The position numbers were made by a program, and so were the translations under genes. A stretch of DNA of 64,000 nt from CBDFHV01 sp965247705 (GTDB lineage: Bacteria > Pseudomonadota > Alphaproteobacteria > Rhodospirillales > CAMCUA01): positions 1-64,000 of the forward strand of contig CBDFHV010000083.1 in assembly GCA_965247705.1 (NCBI GenBank), read 5' to 3'. The notes beneath the pieces are model-generated. The model did not search any database and was not told the DNA's origin. It saw nothing but the letters and a program-made list of their open reading frames with translations. Below, one piece after another: positions 16,054-23,392 of this stretch; position 1 is the stretch's first letter; each line of letters begins with the position of its first letter.

Positions 16054-16814
16054 GGGGTTGATGCTCCTTCCTGTTTCTTGCGGTTTCGGATCAGCCAGGC
16101 GACGTCCAAGGCGAAGGACGCGCTCAACATGGTGAGGGCCAGGCCGGCGAAAATTGCGGCGGCGGGCGGCGGCACCGGCGGCGTCAGGCAGGCGATGAGC
16201 AGAGCCATCTGCGCGGCGCAGACGAAACGGCGGCGATTGCTGGTTGGCAGGGGCCGACCCAGGGCGGGAACGGCCCAGGCGGCCGCCAGCAGGGCATAAC
16301 GCATGGCGCCGATCGCCAGCACCCAGGGACCGGCCCGCCCCTCCGTCATCACCAGGGCGGAGAGGACGAGGATCAGCAAGGCGTCCATTTCCATGTCGAA
16401 GCGAGCGCCGAAGGGCGTCGCCATGCCGTCCCGGCGCGCCCGCCAGCCGTCCACGGCGTCCAGCAGGTAGGCGATGGCCGCCATTCCCACCACGCCCCAC
16501 AGCAGGGTCGGCGACAGGGGACCCTGGGCGACGAAGGCGGCGATGATGCTGGCCAGCACCCCGCGACCCAGGGTCAGGCGATTGGCCGCGCCAAACCCGG
16601 GCCACGGCGCATGGTCGCGAAGCCCGGCGATGAGCACGAAGGCCACCACGCCATAGGCTGCCAGCGATTGTGCGGCCGCCATTCCCGGCGACGCCAAGGC
16701 GGGGGCAACCAGCAGCATGCCCATTGCCGTCAAGGCGAACCCCGCCGTGATGTGGCGGGCGGCGCTGAGTCCGAGGGGTCCAAGAGTTGCTGGCGTGGGA
16801 GTCCAGGTTGCCAT
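16050..16814 (-). CDS. CDP-alcohol phosphatidyltransferase
   Basis: A 254-aa integral membrane enzyme that joins a CDP-linked lipid to an alcohol. The diagnostic motif DG-x2-AR-x8-G-x3-D-x3-D is intact, spelled DGWRARRDGMATPFGARFD-MEMD (about residues 121-143). Six or more hydrophobic helices surround it. The alcohol substrate cannot be read from the sequence. Its stop overlaps the yceI-like ATG, and the partner's lipid-binding fold suggests they handle the same lipid, which is inference. Confidence 0.9.
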   Translation of the reverse strand: MATWTPTPATLGPLGLSAARHITAGFALTAMGMLLVAPALASPGMAAAQSLAAYGVVAFVLIAGLRDHAPWPGFGAANRLTLGRGVLASIIAAFVAQGPLSPTLLWGVVGMAAIAYLLDAVDGWRARRDGMATPFGARFDMEMDALLILVLSALVMTEGRAGPWVLAIGAMRYALLAAAWAVPALGRPLPTSNRRRFVCAAQMALLIACLTPPVPPPAAAIFAGLALTMLSASFALDVAWLIRNRKKQEGASTP

Positions 16815-16865
16815 GGCCGTCGTTCGTCGGTTTAGTGCCCGGGATCGCGGGCGAGCAGGGCGCTA

Positions 16866-17999
16866 GTGTTCCGCTCGAAACAAATGATTCCCATCGGGCA
16901 GGTGTGATGCGATTCTGGGTTCATGGGGAAGAAAGTGAGGATCCAGCTGGCGCCTGGGGATCAGGACAGGCTGGAGGCGTTGATCGCCAATGGCAACACG
17001 CCGCAGAAGCATGTCCGACGGGCTCGGATTGTACGGCTGGCCGGCGACGGCGTTGGCACCGATGAGATCCAGCGCCGCTTGGGCGTGAGCAAACCGACCA
17101 TCCGACGCTGGCGGACGCGCTATGTGGAGGCCGGCGTGGACGGTTTGTGCCGCGATAAGACGCGCCCGCCGGGCAAGGCACCGCTTGCGGCGGATGTGGT
17201 CATGCGGGTGATCGAGAAGACCAAGACGGAAACGCCGCCGGACGCGACCCACTGGAGCCTGCGAACGATGGCCAAGGCGGTGGGCATCGCGCCGTCGAGC
17301 GTTCAGGCGATCTGGAAGGCACATGAGCTGAAACCGCATCTGGTGGCGACTTTCAAGCTGTCCAATGATCCGCGGTTTGCCGAGAACGTCGAGGACGTGG
17401 TCGGGCTGTATGTCAACCCGCCGGAGCACGCCATCGTCCTGTCGGTGGACGAGAAGTCCCAGATCCAGGCACTCGACCGCACCCAGCCGGGCCTGCCGAT
17501 GAAGAAGGGCCGGGCCGGCACCATGACCCACGACTATAAGCGCCACGGCACCACCACCCTGTTCGCGGCGCTCGACGTGCTCGACGGCACGGTCATCGGC
17601 CAATGCATGCAGAAGCATCGCCATCAGGAGTTCATCCGCTTCTTGAACAAGATCAACCGCGCGACGTCGAAGCACCTGGCTCTCCACCTGATCGTCGACA
17701 ACTACGCCGCCCACAAGACGCCGGAGGTCAAGCGCTGGCTGAAACGCCATCCCCGGTTCCACCTGCATTTCACGCCGACCTCGGCGTCGTGGCTCAACTT
17801 GGTCGAACGCTTCTTTGCCGAGATCACCCGAAAGCGCATCCGTCGCGGCGTGTTTCACTCCATCGTCGAATTGCAAATGGCCATCAACGACTACCTCGAC
17901 CAGCACAACGCCGACCCCAAGCCTTTCGCCTGGACGGCTTCCGCCAGTTCCATCATCGATAAGGTCAACCGAGGGAAACAAGCGTTGGAATCGCTACAC
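16866..17999 (+). mobile_element. IS630-family insertion sequence, copy 1 (intact)
   Basis: Flanked by TA dinucleotides (16864-16865 and 18000-18001), the target duplicated by IS630/Tc1-like elements. The left end reads CTAGTGTTCCGCTCGAAAC and the right end, reverse complemented, CTAGTGTAGCGATTCCAAC, an imperfect terminal inverted repeat. One transposase fills the element, and its TAG stop lies in the terminal CTAG. A second, truncated copy is at 30368-31403. It sits just upstream of the broken dehydrogenase. Confidence 0.85.
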
Positions 18000-18002
18000 T
18001 AG
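16923..18002 (+). CDS. IS630-family transposase
   Basis: 359 aa. The N-terminal part has a helix-turn-helix (DEIQRRLGVSKPTIRRWRTRY, about residues 47-66). The DDE catalytic domain shows VLSVDEKSQ (first Asp), LIVDNYAAHK (second Asp) and LVERFFAEIT (Glu). Full length with no disruption, so the copy may be active. It differs from the truncated copy at Pro/Leu 27 and at His/Arg in the PRF-HLHF stretch. Confidence 0.92.
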   Translation: MGKKVRIQLAPGDQDRLEALIANGNTPQKHVRRARIVRLAGDGVGTDEIQRRLGVSKPTIRRWRTRYVEAGVDGLCRDKTRPPGKAPLAADVVMRVIEKTKTETPPDATHWSLRTMAKAVGIAPSSVQAIWKAHELKPHLVATFKLSNDPRFAENVEDVVGLYVNPPEHAIVLSVDEKSQIQALDRTQPGLPMKKGRAGTMTHDYKRHGTTTLFAALDVLDGTVIGQCMQKHRHQEFIRFLNKINRATSKHLALHLIVDNYAAHKTPEVKRWLKRHPRFHLHFTPTSASWLNLVERFFAEITRKRIRRGVFHSIVELQMAINDYLDQHNADPKPFAWTASASSIIDKVNRGKQALESLH

Positions 18003-18094
18003 TGTTGCGATTCTAACATTTGGTTCCTGAGCCCGGGGGTGAAGGTCGCAGTTTGCGTAGATTTAATGGGAACGAAATGTCTCGATCGGAACAC
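18002..18094. mobile_element. 93-bp MITE-like element abutting IS630, copy 1
   Basis: Bounded by TA (18000-18001 and 18095-18096). Ends CTAGTGTTGCGATTCTAAC and, reverse complemented, CTAGTGTTCCGATCGAGAC are inverted repeats of each other and resemble the neighbouring IS630 ends. The same 93 bp recur inverted at 52182-52274. It has no coding capacity. Just beyond it, at 18094, comes a third related end, CTAGTGTAGCGATTAGAG, with no partner found. Confidence 0.72.
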
Positions 18095-18152
18095 TAGTGT
18101 AGCGATTAGAGTTGCCCGTGCCGCTCACAACCGCGAGACGGATATTACAGGG

Positions 18153-19178
18153 ATGGGGATGACGATAGCGCCGCGCAAGGCCCGGGCCTTCTGGATCTCG
18201 AAACCGGGTCGGGGCGAATTCCGAGACGTCGATGTTGCCGACCCCGGCGATGGCGAGGTCCGTGTCCGCGCCCTTTACGGCGGAATCAGCCGCGGCACAG
18301 AAAGCCTGGTCTTCGCGGGCGCAGTCCCGGAGGATCAGTGGCAGGCCATGCGGGCGCCGTTCCAGGAAGGCGCGTTCCCCGGCCCGGTGAAATACGGCTA
18401 CAGCAGCGTCGGCACCGTGGAGGCGGGCCCCGACGACCTGCGGGGCCGGACCGTGTTCTGCCTCTATCCCCATCAGAGCGAATACGTGGTCCCGGCGGAA
18501 GCGGTCGTGCCCCTGCCCGACGAGGGTCCCCGCCCCCCGGGCGGTCCTCGCCGCCAACATGGAAACGGCGGTCAACGGGGTGTGGGACCTGGGGGCCGGG
18601 CCGGGAGACCGGGGTGGTGGTGGTGGGCGGCGGGCGCCGTGGGCTGTCTGGTCGGCCGATTGGTGGCCCGATTGCCGGGCTGCGCGGTGCAGCTTGTGGA
18701 CGTAAATCCGGTGCGGTCCTCCGTGGCGGAGGCCCTGGGACTCGCTTTCGCCGCACCAAGTGAAGCCTGGCGGGACGCCGACCGGGTGGTGCATGCCAGC
18801 GGCAGCGCCGAGGGCCTGGCCACGATCCCCTCGGCCTGGCGCCCTTCGAGGGCGAGGTGCTGGAGCTGAGCTGGTACGGGGACAAGCCGGTCTCCCTGCC
18901 CCTGGGCGGCGCCTTTCATTCCCGGCGCCTGACCTTGCGGGCGTCGCAGGTGGGGGCCGCTGTCGCCGGGGCGCCGGCACCGCTGGAGCCATCGCCGCCG
19001 CTTGGCCCTGGCGGTGTCCCTGCTCGACGACCCGGCCCTCGACAACCTGATCAGCGGCGAGAGCCGGTTCGAGGATCTGCCCGCCCTGATGCCACGCCTG
19101 GCCGCCCAGGGGGGAGATACCGAGGGGGGAGATACCGAGCCTGGCGATACCCTGTGCCATCGCATCGTCTATCCTTGA
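18153..19178 (+). pseudogene. Zinc-type (MDR) dehydrogenase, frameshifted
   Basis: The reading frame of a medium-chain dehydrogenase can be followed from ATG 18153 (MGMTIAPRKARAFWISKPG) to a stop at 19178, but only by changing frame several times. Conserved parts are GISRGTESLVF, FPGPVKYGYSSVG and VFCLYPHQSEYVVPAE in the first frame; AVLAANMETAVNGVWDLGAG after a shift near 18530; VVVVGGG and AVGCLVGRLVA around shifts near 18610-18640; APFEGEVLELSWYGDKP after one near 18825; and RRLALAVSLLDDPALDN after one near 18955. At least five indels in 1 kb, some in G or C runs, while neighbours are clean. It is the first gene of the cluster 18153-21530 and would be its oxidoreductase. Confidence 0.8.
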
Positions 19179-19200
19179 GCCCGGATACCGGAGAACCGCC

Positions 19201-19614
19201 GTGTACGCCCTGACCGTTCGTGACCACATGATGATTGCCCACAGCTTCCGTGGCGCGGTGTTCGGCCCGGCCCAGGCCCTGCACGGCGCCACCTACGTGG
19301 TCGACGTGGAACTGCGCCGCCGGGACCTGGACGGGGACGGGCTGGTGGCCGACATCGGCCTGGCATCGCAAGCCCTGAAGGCGGTGCTGGCGGCATACAA
19401 TTACCGCAACCTGGACGAGGAAACGGCCTTCGCCGGCCGCAACACCACCACCGAGTTCCTGGCCCGGGCGGTGTTCGACGCCATGGCGACGCACATCGCC
19501 GAGGGCGCTTTGGGCTCGGGCGGCGGGGACCTGGCGTCCATGAAGGTGACCCTGGCCGAATCCCATGTGGCCTGGGCTTCCTACGAGGGGCCCCTGGGCG
19601 GCGCGGACGGCTGA
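19201..19614 (+). CDS. PTPS/QueD-family protein lacking catalytic residues
   Basis: 137 aa from a GTG, in the 6-pyruvoyltetrahydropterin synthase fold family (T-fold). It aligns through MMIAHSFRG, ALHGATYVVDVELR, ADIGLASQALKAVL, NYRNLDE, and a C-terminal AESHVAWASY. Known enzymes need two His of an HxH pair plus another His for zinc, and a Cys-Asp-His catalytic set. Here His14 and His28 remain, but the second His of HxH is Ala30, the Cys position is Ala24, and the Asp-His pair before NLD is Asn67-Tyr68. So it is unlikely to do the PTPS or QueD reaction and may catalyse a different pterin step or only bind one. It abuts the glycosyltransferase gene. Confidence 0.82.
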   Translation: MYALTVRDHMMIAHSFRGAVFGPAQALHGATYVVDVELRRRDLDGDGLVADIGLASQALKAVLAAYNYRNLDEETAFAGRNTTTEFLARAVFDAMATHIAEGALGSGGGDLASMKVTLAESHVAWASYEGPLGGADG

Positions 19615-20670
19615 GTGGCCGCCACCCTGCACCTGCTGCTGCCCGGGGATCCGGAGACCAGAACCGGCGGCTACCTTTACGACAAGCGGATCGCCGAAGG
19701 CCTGCGAGGACTCGGCTGGACCGTTGTCCGCCACCTGCTGCCGACGGGGTTTCCTTTCCCCGACCCAGCGGCCCGGGACGCGGCGGCGTCCCTGCTGACC
19801 CGCCTGCCCGATGGCGCGCTAACCCTGCTGGACGGGCTATGCCTGGGGGTTCTGCCAGAGGAGGTGGCGGCCCAGGCGGGACGCCTTTGCACCGTCGGAC
19901 TGGTTCATCATCCCCTGGCCGAGGAGACGGGCCTGCCGGATGCCGACCGCCAGCGGTTGTTCCGCCTGGAGAAGGCAGCCCTCGCCCAGGTCCGCCGGGT
20001 GATCGTCACCAGCCCGTTCACGATCGAAGCCCTGCGGCCTTACCAGGTGCCAGGGGACCGCATCGGCGTGGTGTCGCCGGGCACCGACTCCGCGCCCCTG
20101 GCGACCGGCTCGGGCGACGGGCCGCCGCACCTGGTCTGCGCCGCCGCCCTCACCCCGCGCAAAGGCCACGGGGTGCTGATCGACGCCCTGTCCCGGCTGC
20201 AGCACCTTCCGTGGCGCCTGAGCTGCGCCGGTAGCAGGGCCTTGGCGCCGGACACCGCGCGGGCGGTCGAGGCCCGAATTTTAGCGGCGGGCCTTGGAGT
20301 TCGAGTGGCCCTCCTGGGGGAGCTGGATGGCCCCGACCTGGACCGCCTCTATGGGGCCGCCGACCTGTTCGTCCTGGCCTCCCACTACGAAGGCTACGGC
20401 ATGGTGCTGGCGGAGGCCCTGGCCCGGGGCTTGCCCATCGTCGCCACCAGCGGCGGCGCCATTCCCTTCACGGTGCCGGCGGACGCCGCTGTCCTGGCGC
20501 CGCCCGGCGACCCGGTTGCCCTGGCCGCCGCCCTGGAGTCGGTCATCGGCGATCCGGCGCGGCGCGAAGTCCTGGCGGCGGGCGCCCGTCGGGCGCGGGA
20601 CCGCCTGCCCACCTGGCCCTACGCGGCCGCGGCCTTCGCCGCCGAGCTGACCCGGGTCATGGGCCCGTGA
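19615..20670 (+). CDS. GT4-family glycosyltransferase
   Basis: 351 aa from a GTG that directly follows the PTPS-like stop. GT-B fold: N-terminal TGGYLYDKRIAEGL, interdomain VIVTSPFTIEAL and VVSPGTDSAPLA, and the donor-binding C-terminal domain with AAALTPRKGHGVLIDAL, LFVLASHYEGYGMVLAEALARGLP (EGYGMVLAEA is the family's E-x7-E signature) and IVATSGGAIPF. Retaining transfer from a nucleotide sugar is expected. There are no wzx/wzy or polymer genes nearby; the acceptor is more likely a small molecule made by its neighbours, which is inference. Confidence 0.9.
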   Translation: MAATLHLLLPGDPETRTGGYLYDKRIAEGLRGLGWTVVRHLLPTGFPFPDPAARDAAASLLTRLPDGALTLLDGLCLGVLPEEVAAQAGRLCTVGLVHHPLAEETGLPDADRQRLFRLEKAALAQVRRVIVTSPFTIEALRPYQVPGDRIGVVSPGTDSAPLATGSGDGPPHLVCAAALTPRKGHGVLIDALSRLQHLPWRLSCAGSRALAPDTARAVEARILAAGLGVRVALLGELDGPDLDRLYGAADLFVLASHYEGYGMVLAEALARGLPIVATSGGAIPFTVPADAAVLAPPGDPVALAAALESVIGDPARREVLAAGARRARDRLPTWPYAAAAFAAELTRVMGP

Positions 20671-21530
20671 GCGGCTTCGCCGCCCATTGGCTGGACCTGC
20701 GGGAGCCCGCCGACGCCGGCGCCCGGGACGAAGCCCTCGCCGCCCACCTGTCGTCCGCCCTGCCGAGCCGGCCCCTGCGCATCCTCGACCTGGGGAGCGG
20801 GACGGGCGCCAACGCCCGTTGGCTGGCGCCGCACCTGGGGGGCGACCAGCACTGGTGGGTGGTGGACGACGACGAAGCGCTCCTGTCGGCGCTGGCCGCG
20901 CGCATGAGTCAGAAGAACAGCGCCACTGTCGGCGGCGGGGAAGCCGGTCTCCTGACAGTGACCCCCCTCGGTATGAACCTGGCTTCCGGCCTCGAGACCC
21001 TGGACTTTAGCTTGTTCGACCTGGTCACCGCGTCGGCGCTCCTCGATCTGGTCTCGGCCCCATGGGCGGAGACCCTGGCAGCGGGCTGTGGGGCGGCGGG
21101 CGTACCGGTGCTGGTCGCCCTCACCGTCGATGGCGCCATCGCCTGGGAGCCGGCGGACGCGGAGGACGAAAGGGTGCGCAACCTATTCCTGCGCCATCAA
21201 CGCACCGACAAGGGCTTCGGCCCCGCCCTGGGGCCCGAGGCCACGGCGTCCTTCTCCCGCGCCCTGGAAGGCCGTGGCTATGGGATATGGACGGCGCCCA
21301 GCCCCTGGCGCCTGGGCGACGGCGATTCAGCCTTGCAGATGGCGCTGATCGCCGGTTTCGCCGAGTCGGCCCAAGAGATGGCGCCTGGGGACGTGACCGC
21401 CATCAAGGCTTGGGCCACGCGGCGGCGCCATCACGTCACCGCGGGGCGGTCCCGGCTGGTCGTCGGGCACCGGGACCTGCTGGCTTTACCTCGCCTCCCA
21501 CCCGTGTCGGCGGGAGGCGGGCCGGTCTGA
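20667..21530 (+). CDS. SAM-dependent methyltransferase-like protein
   Basis: 287 aa from a GTG overlapping the glycosyltransferase stop (GTGA). The class I Rossmann motif is RILDLGSGTGANARWLAP (about residues 34-51), followed by WWVVDDDEALLSAL for the ribose-binding acidic residue and LFDLVTASALLDLVS. The rest resembles small-molecule methyltransferases. The last codons and stop lie inside a palindromic repeat (21520-21540), so the C-terminus has been altered or shaped by that repeat. Confidence 0.85.
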   Translation: MSGFAAHWLDLREPADAGARDEALAAHLSSALPSRPLRILDLGSGTGANARWLAPHLGGDQHWWVVDDDEALLSALAARMSQKNSATVGGGEAGLLTVTPLGMNLASGLETLDFSLFDLVTASALLDLVSAPWAETLAAGCGAAGVPVLVALTVDGAIAWEPADAEDERVRNLFLRHQRTDKGFGPALGPEATASFSRALEGRGYGIWTAPSPWRLGDGDSALQMALIAGFAESAQEMAPGDVTAIKAWATRRRHHVTAGRSRLVVGHRDLLALPRLPPVSAGGGPV

Positions 21531-21600
21531 GACCGGCCCCTACGCACCACAAGTCCAACCGAGAACCCTCGCGTAGGGGCGGGTCTGAGACCCGCCCGCC
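21520..21600. repeat. REP-like double palindrome between convergent genes
   Basis: Two palindromes: GGGCCGGTCTGAGACCGGCCC overlapping the methyltransferase stop (about 21519-21539), and GGCGGGTCTGAGACCCGCC at about 21578-21596, separated by about 40 bp. The same pair with a one-base change in the loop recurs at 36331-36392. Lying between convergent gene ends, it could act as a bidirectional terminator or be a mobile REP family. Confidence 0.75.
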
Positions 21601-21611
21601 GGTCGCCGATG

Positions 21612-22439
21612 TCAGGATTTCAACAGGCACTCGAAGAGCATGTCCGCGCCCATGGGGAAGCGGCGCACGGCGGGGCGCAAGGCCTCCGCCAGCCGGTCGA
21701 TGGGCGGCAACACGATCCCAGGCCGGCCGGAACCGATGATCATCGGCGCCACCGCCACCTGAAACCGATCCAGGCAGCCAGCCGCCAAAAAGCGCGACAC
21801 CGTGGTGCCGCCGCCTTCGACGAACAGCGCGTTAAGGCCCCGGTCACGGAGGCGGGCCACCATGTCGGCCACGGGCAGTATGCCGTCCGAGGCCTGAAGG
21901 GCGATCACATCGCCGTCCGGGGAGGGCGCGCACCCCTGCGCCGTTACCACGACGGTGGGCGCCGCCGAGTCGCGGAAGACCCGATGTTCCGAGCCGAGGC
22001 GGCGCCGAGGATCGATGATCACCCGCACCGGTTGCTCGCCTTCGACCCGGCGGGCGGTCAGGCGGGGATCGTCCCGGGCGATGGTTTCGGCGCCCACCAC
22101 CACGGCGTCGGCAAGGGCCCGCATGCGGTGCAGGTGGTCGATGGCCTGAGGACCGTTGATGTAGTGGGATTCGCCGCCCTCGGTGGCGATGCGCCCGTCC
22201 AGGCTCTGGCCCAACTGGCCCACCGTCATCGGCCGGCTGGGCCCGGCGGTGGCGAACGGAAGGTAAAGGTCCAGGAAGTCCCGGGCCGCCTCGCTCACCG
22301 TCTCCCGGGCCGTCCATCGCCCCATGCCATCCCAGGCGACGGTGGCGGGCGCGGCGGGCGGTTCGCCGCCCCGCGCCCGCCGGACGGCCAGAAGGAGGGA
22401 CCAGGCCCCGTCCCCGTCAAGGGTCGCGCCACCGTTCAC
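21612..22439 (-). CDS. RibD C-terminal-type pyrimidine reductase
   Basis: 275 aa. From about residue 75 it is a RibD-C/dihydrofolate-reductase-like domain: VGQLGQSLDGRIATEGGESHYING, LHRMRALADAVVVGAETIARDDPRLT, RVIIDPRRRL, ALFVEGGGTTVSRFLAAG, and IGSGRPGI. Such domains reduce the ribosyl side chain of aminopyrimidines in riboflavin synthesis, or related substrates, with NADPH. No deaminase domain is present. The first 70 residues match nothing I recognise. The GTG start overlaps the upstream creatininase-family stop by 3 bp within GTGA; the frame is open far upstream but only antisense to real genes. Confidence 0.88.
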   Translation of the reverse strand: MNGGATLDGDGAWSLLLAVRRARGGEPPAAPATVAWDGMGRWTARETVSEAARDFLDLYLPFATAGPSRPMTVGQLGQSLDGRIATEGGESHYINGPQAIDHLHRMRALADAVVVGAETIARDDPRLTARRVEGEQPVRVIIDPRRRLGSEHRVFRDSAAPTVVVTAQGCAPSPDGDVIALQASDGILPVADMVARLRDRGLNALFVEGGGTTVSRFLAAGCLDRFQVAVAPMIIGSGRPGIVLPPIDRLAEALRPAVRRFPMGADMLFECLLKS

Positions 22440-23242
22440 GGACGATCCCGCAACGCCGACAGGGGCAGTCGGGCCGTCTCTTCGACAATCGCCACCAGCA
22501 CGTCGGCCATGTGTTCCAGCAGCAACCGACCCTTTTCCGCGTCGGCGACCGTGGCGTCGCCCGCCGCGCCCGACGGGTGAAGGTCCTGGGCCATCCAGGC
22601 GAAGCCGGTGCGGCCCAGGGGCTGAATGTGGGGAAAGTCCCGGTCCAGGTCCCGGGACGCCGGCGCGAAGTTCGCCACGCGGTCGCGGCGCACAAGATCG
22701 GGATGCAGGTGGAGCATCAGGGAGGTCTCCACCGCCCCCCCGTGGATCCCATGGGCCAGTTCGTCCTCGTCGAACAATCCCGGCGGAACCCCGAAGCGGA
22801 AGGTGTTGGCCTTCACCGCCACCATGCGGTGGCTTGCCCTGAGCCCCATGGCCGCCTGGTCCACCACGTCGGGCTGACCCCCGTGGCTGTTGACGATGAC
22901 CAGCTTGCGAACTCCCGCCGCCGCCGCGCCGGCGCCGATCTCGCCCACCGTGGCGAGCAGGGTTTCCGGCTTCAGGCTGAGGGTCCCGGGGAAGTCCGCG
23001 TGTTCGGGACTGGTGCCCATCCACAGGGACGGCAGGACCAGGGCGACGACGGAATCCGGCGCCTTCTCCAGGGTCCGCCGCACCACGCCCTCGGCAATGC
23101 GAAGGTCGGTGGACAGAGGCAGATGGGGGCCGTGCTGTTCGACCGCGCCGATGGGAAGAACCGCAACAGTGGCCTTCGGGTCCATGTCGGCGAAGTCGTC
23201 GGTGGTGAGGTCGCCCCAGGGGCCGGATTTCAGGGTCGTCAT
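22436..23242 (-). CDS. Creatininase-family amidohydrolase
   Basis: 268 aa with the family's metal-site pattern: VAVLPIGAVEQHGPHLPLSTDLRIA (Glu, His, Asp), NSHGGQPDVV (His), and DELAHGIHGGAVETSLML (Glu). The family includes creatininase, the formamide hydrolase ArfB of archaeal riboflavin/F420 synthesis, and the mycofactocin peptidase MftE. Its translational coupling to a RibD-type reductase fits an ArfB-like deformylation of an aminopyrimidine, but that is inference. It diverges from the GT2 gene. Confidence 0.87.
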   Translation of the reverse strand: MTTLKSGPWGDLTTDDFADMDPKATVAVLPIGAVEQHGPHLPLSTDLRIAEGVVRRTLEKAPDSVVALVLPSLWMGTSPEHADFPGTLSLKPETLLATVGEIGAGAAAAGVRKLVIVNSHGGQPDVVDQAAMGLRASHRMVAVKANTFRFGVPPGLFDEDELAHGIHGGAVETSLMLHLHPDLVRRDRVANFAPASRDLDRDFPHIQPLGRTGFAWMAQDLHPSGAAGDATVADAEKGRLLLEHMADVLVAIVEETARLPLSALRDRP

Positions 23243-23392
23243 GGGGCGCACATTACCACGGCGGCGCGGTGGAAACGCTTGCAAACCGGGTCGGATTGCC
23301 CGATCTATGGGCAGGGACTTGGTTCTGGATTTGCTTCCCTGGGATTTTCCGCGATCATCGCCAGCGTTGCCACCGTCGCCCTGGGATTGGCC

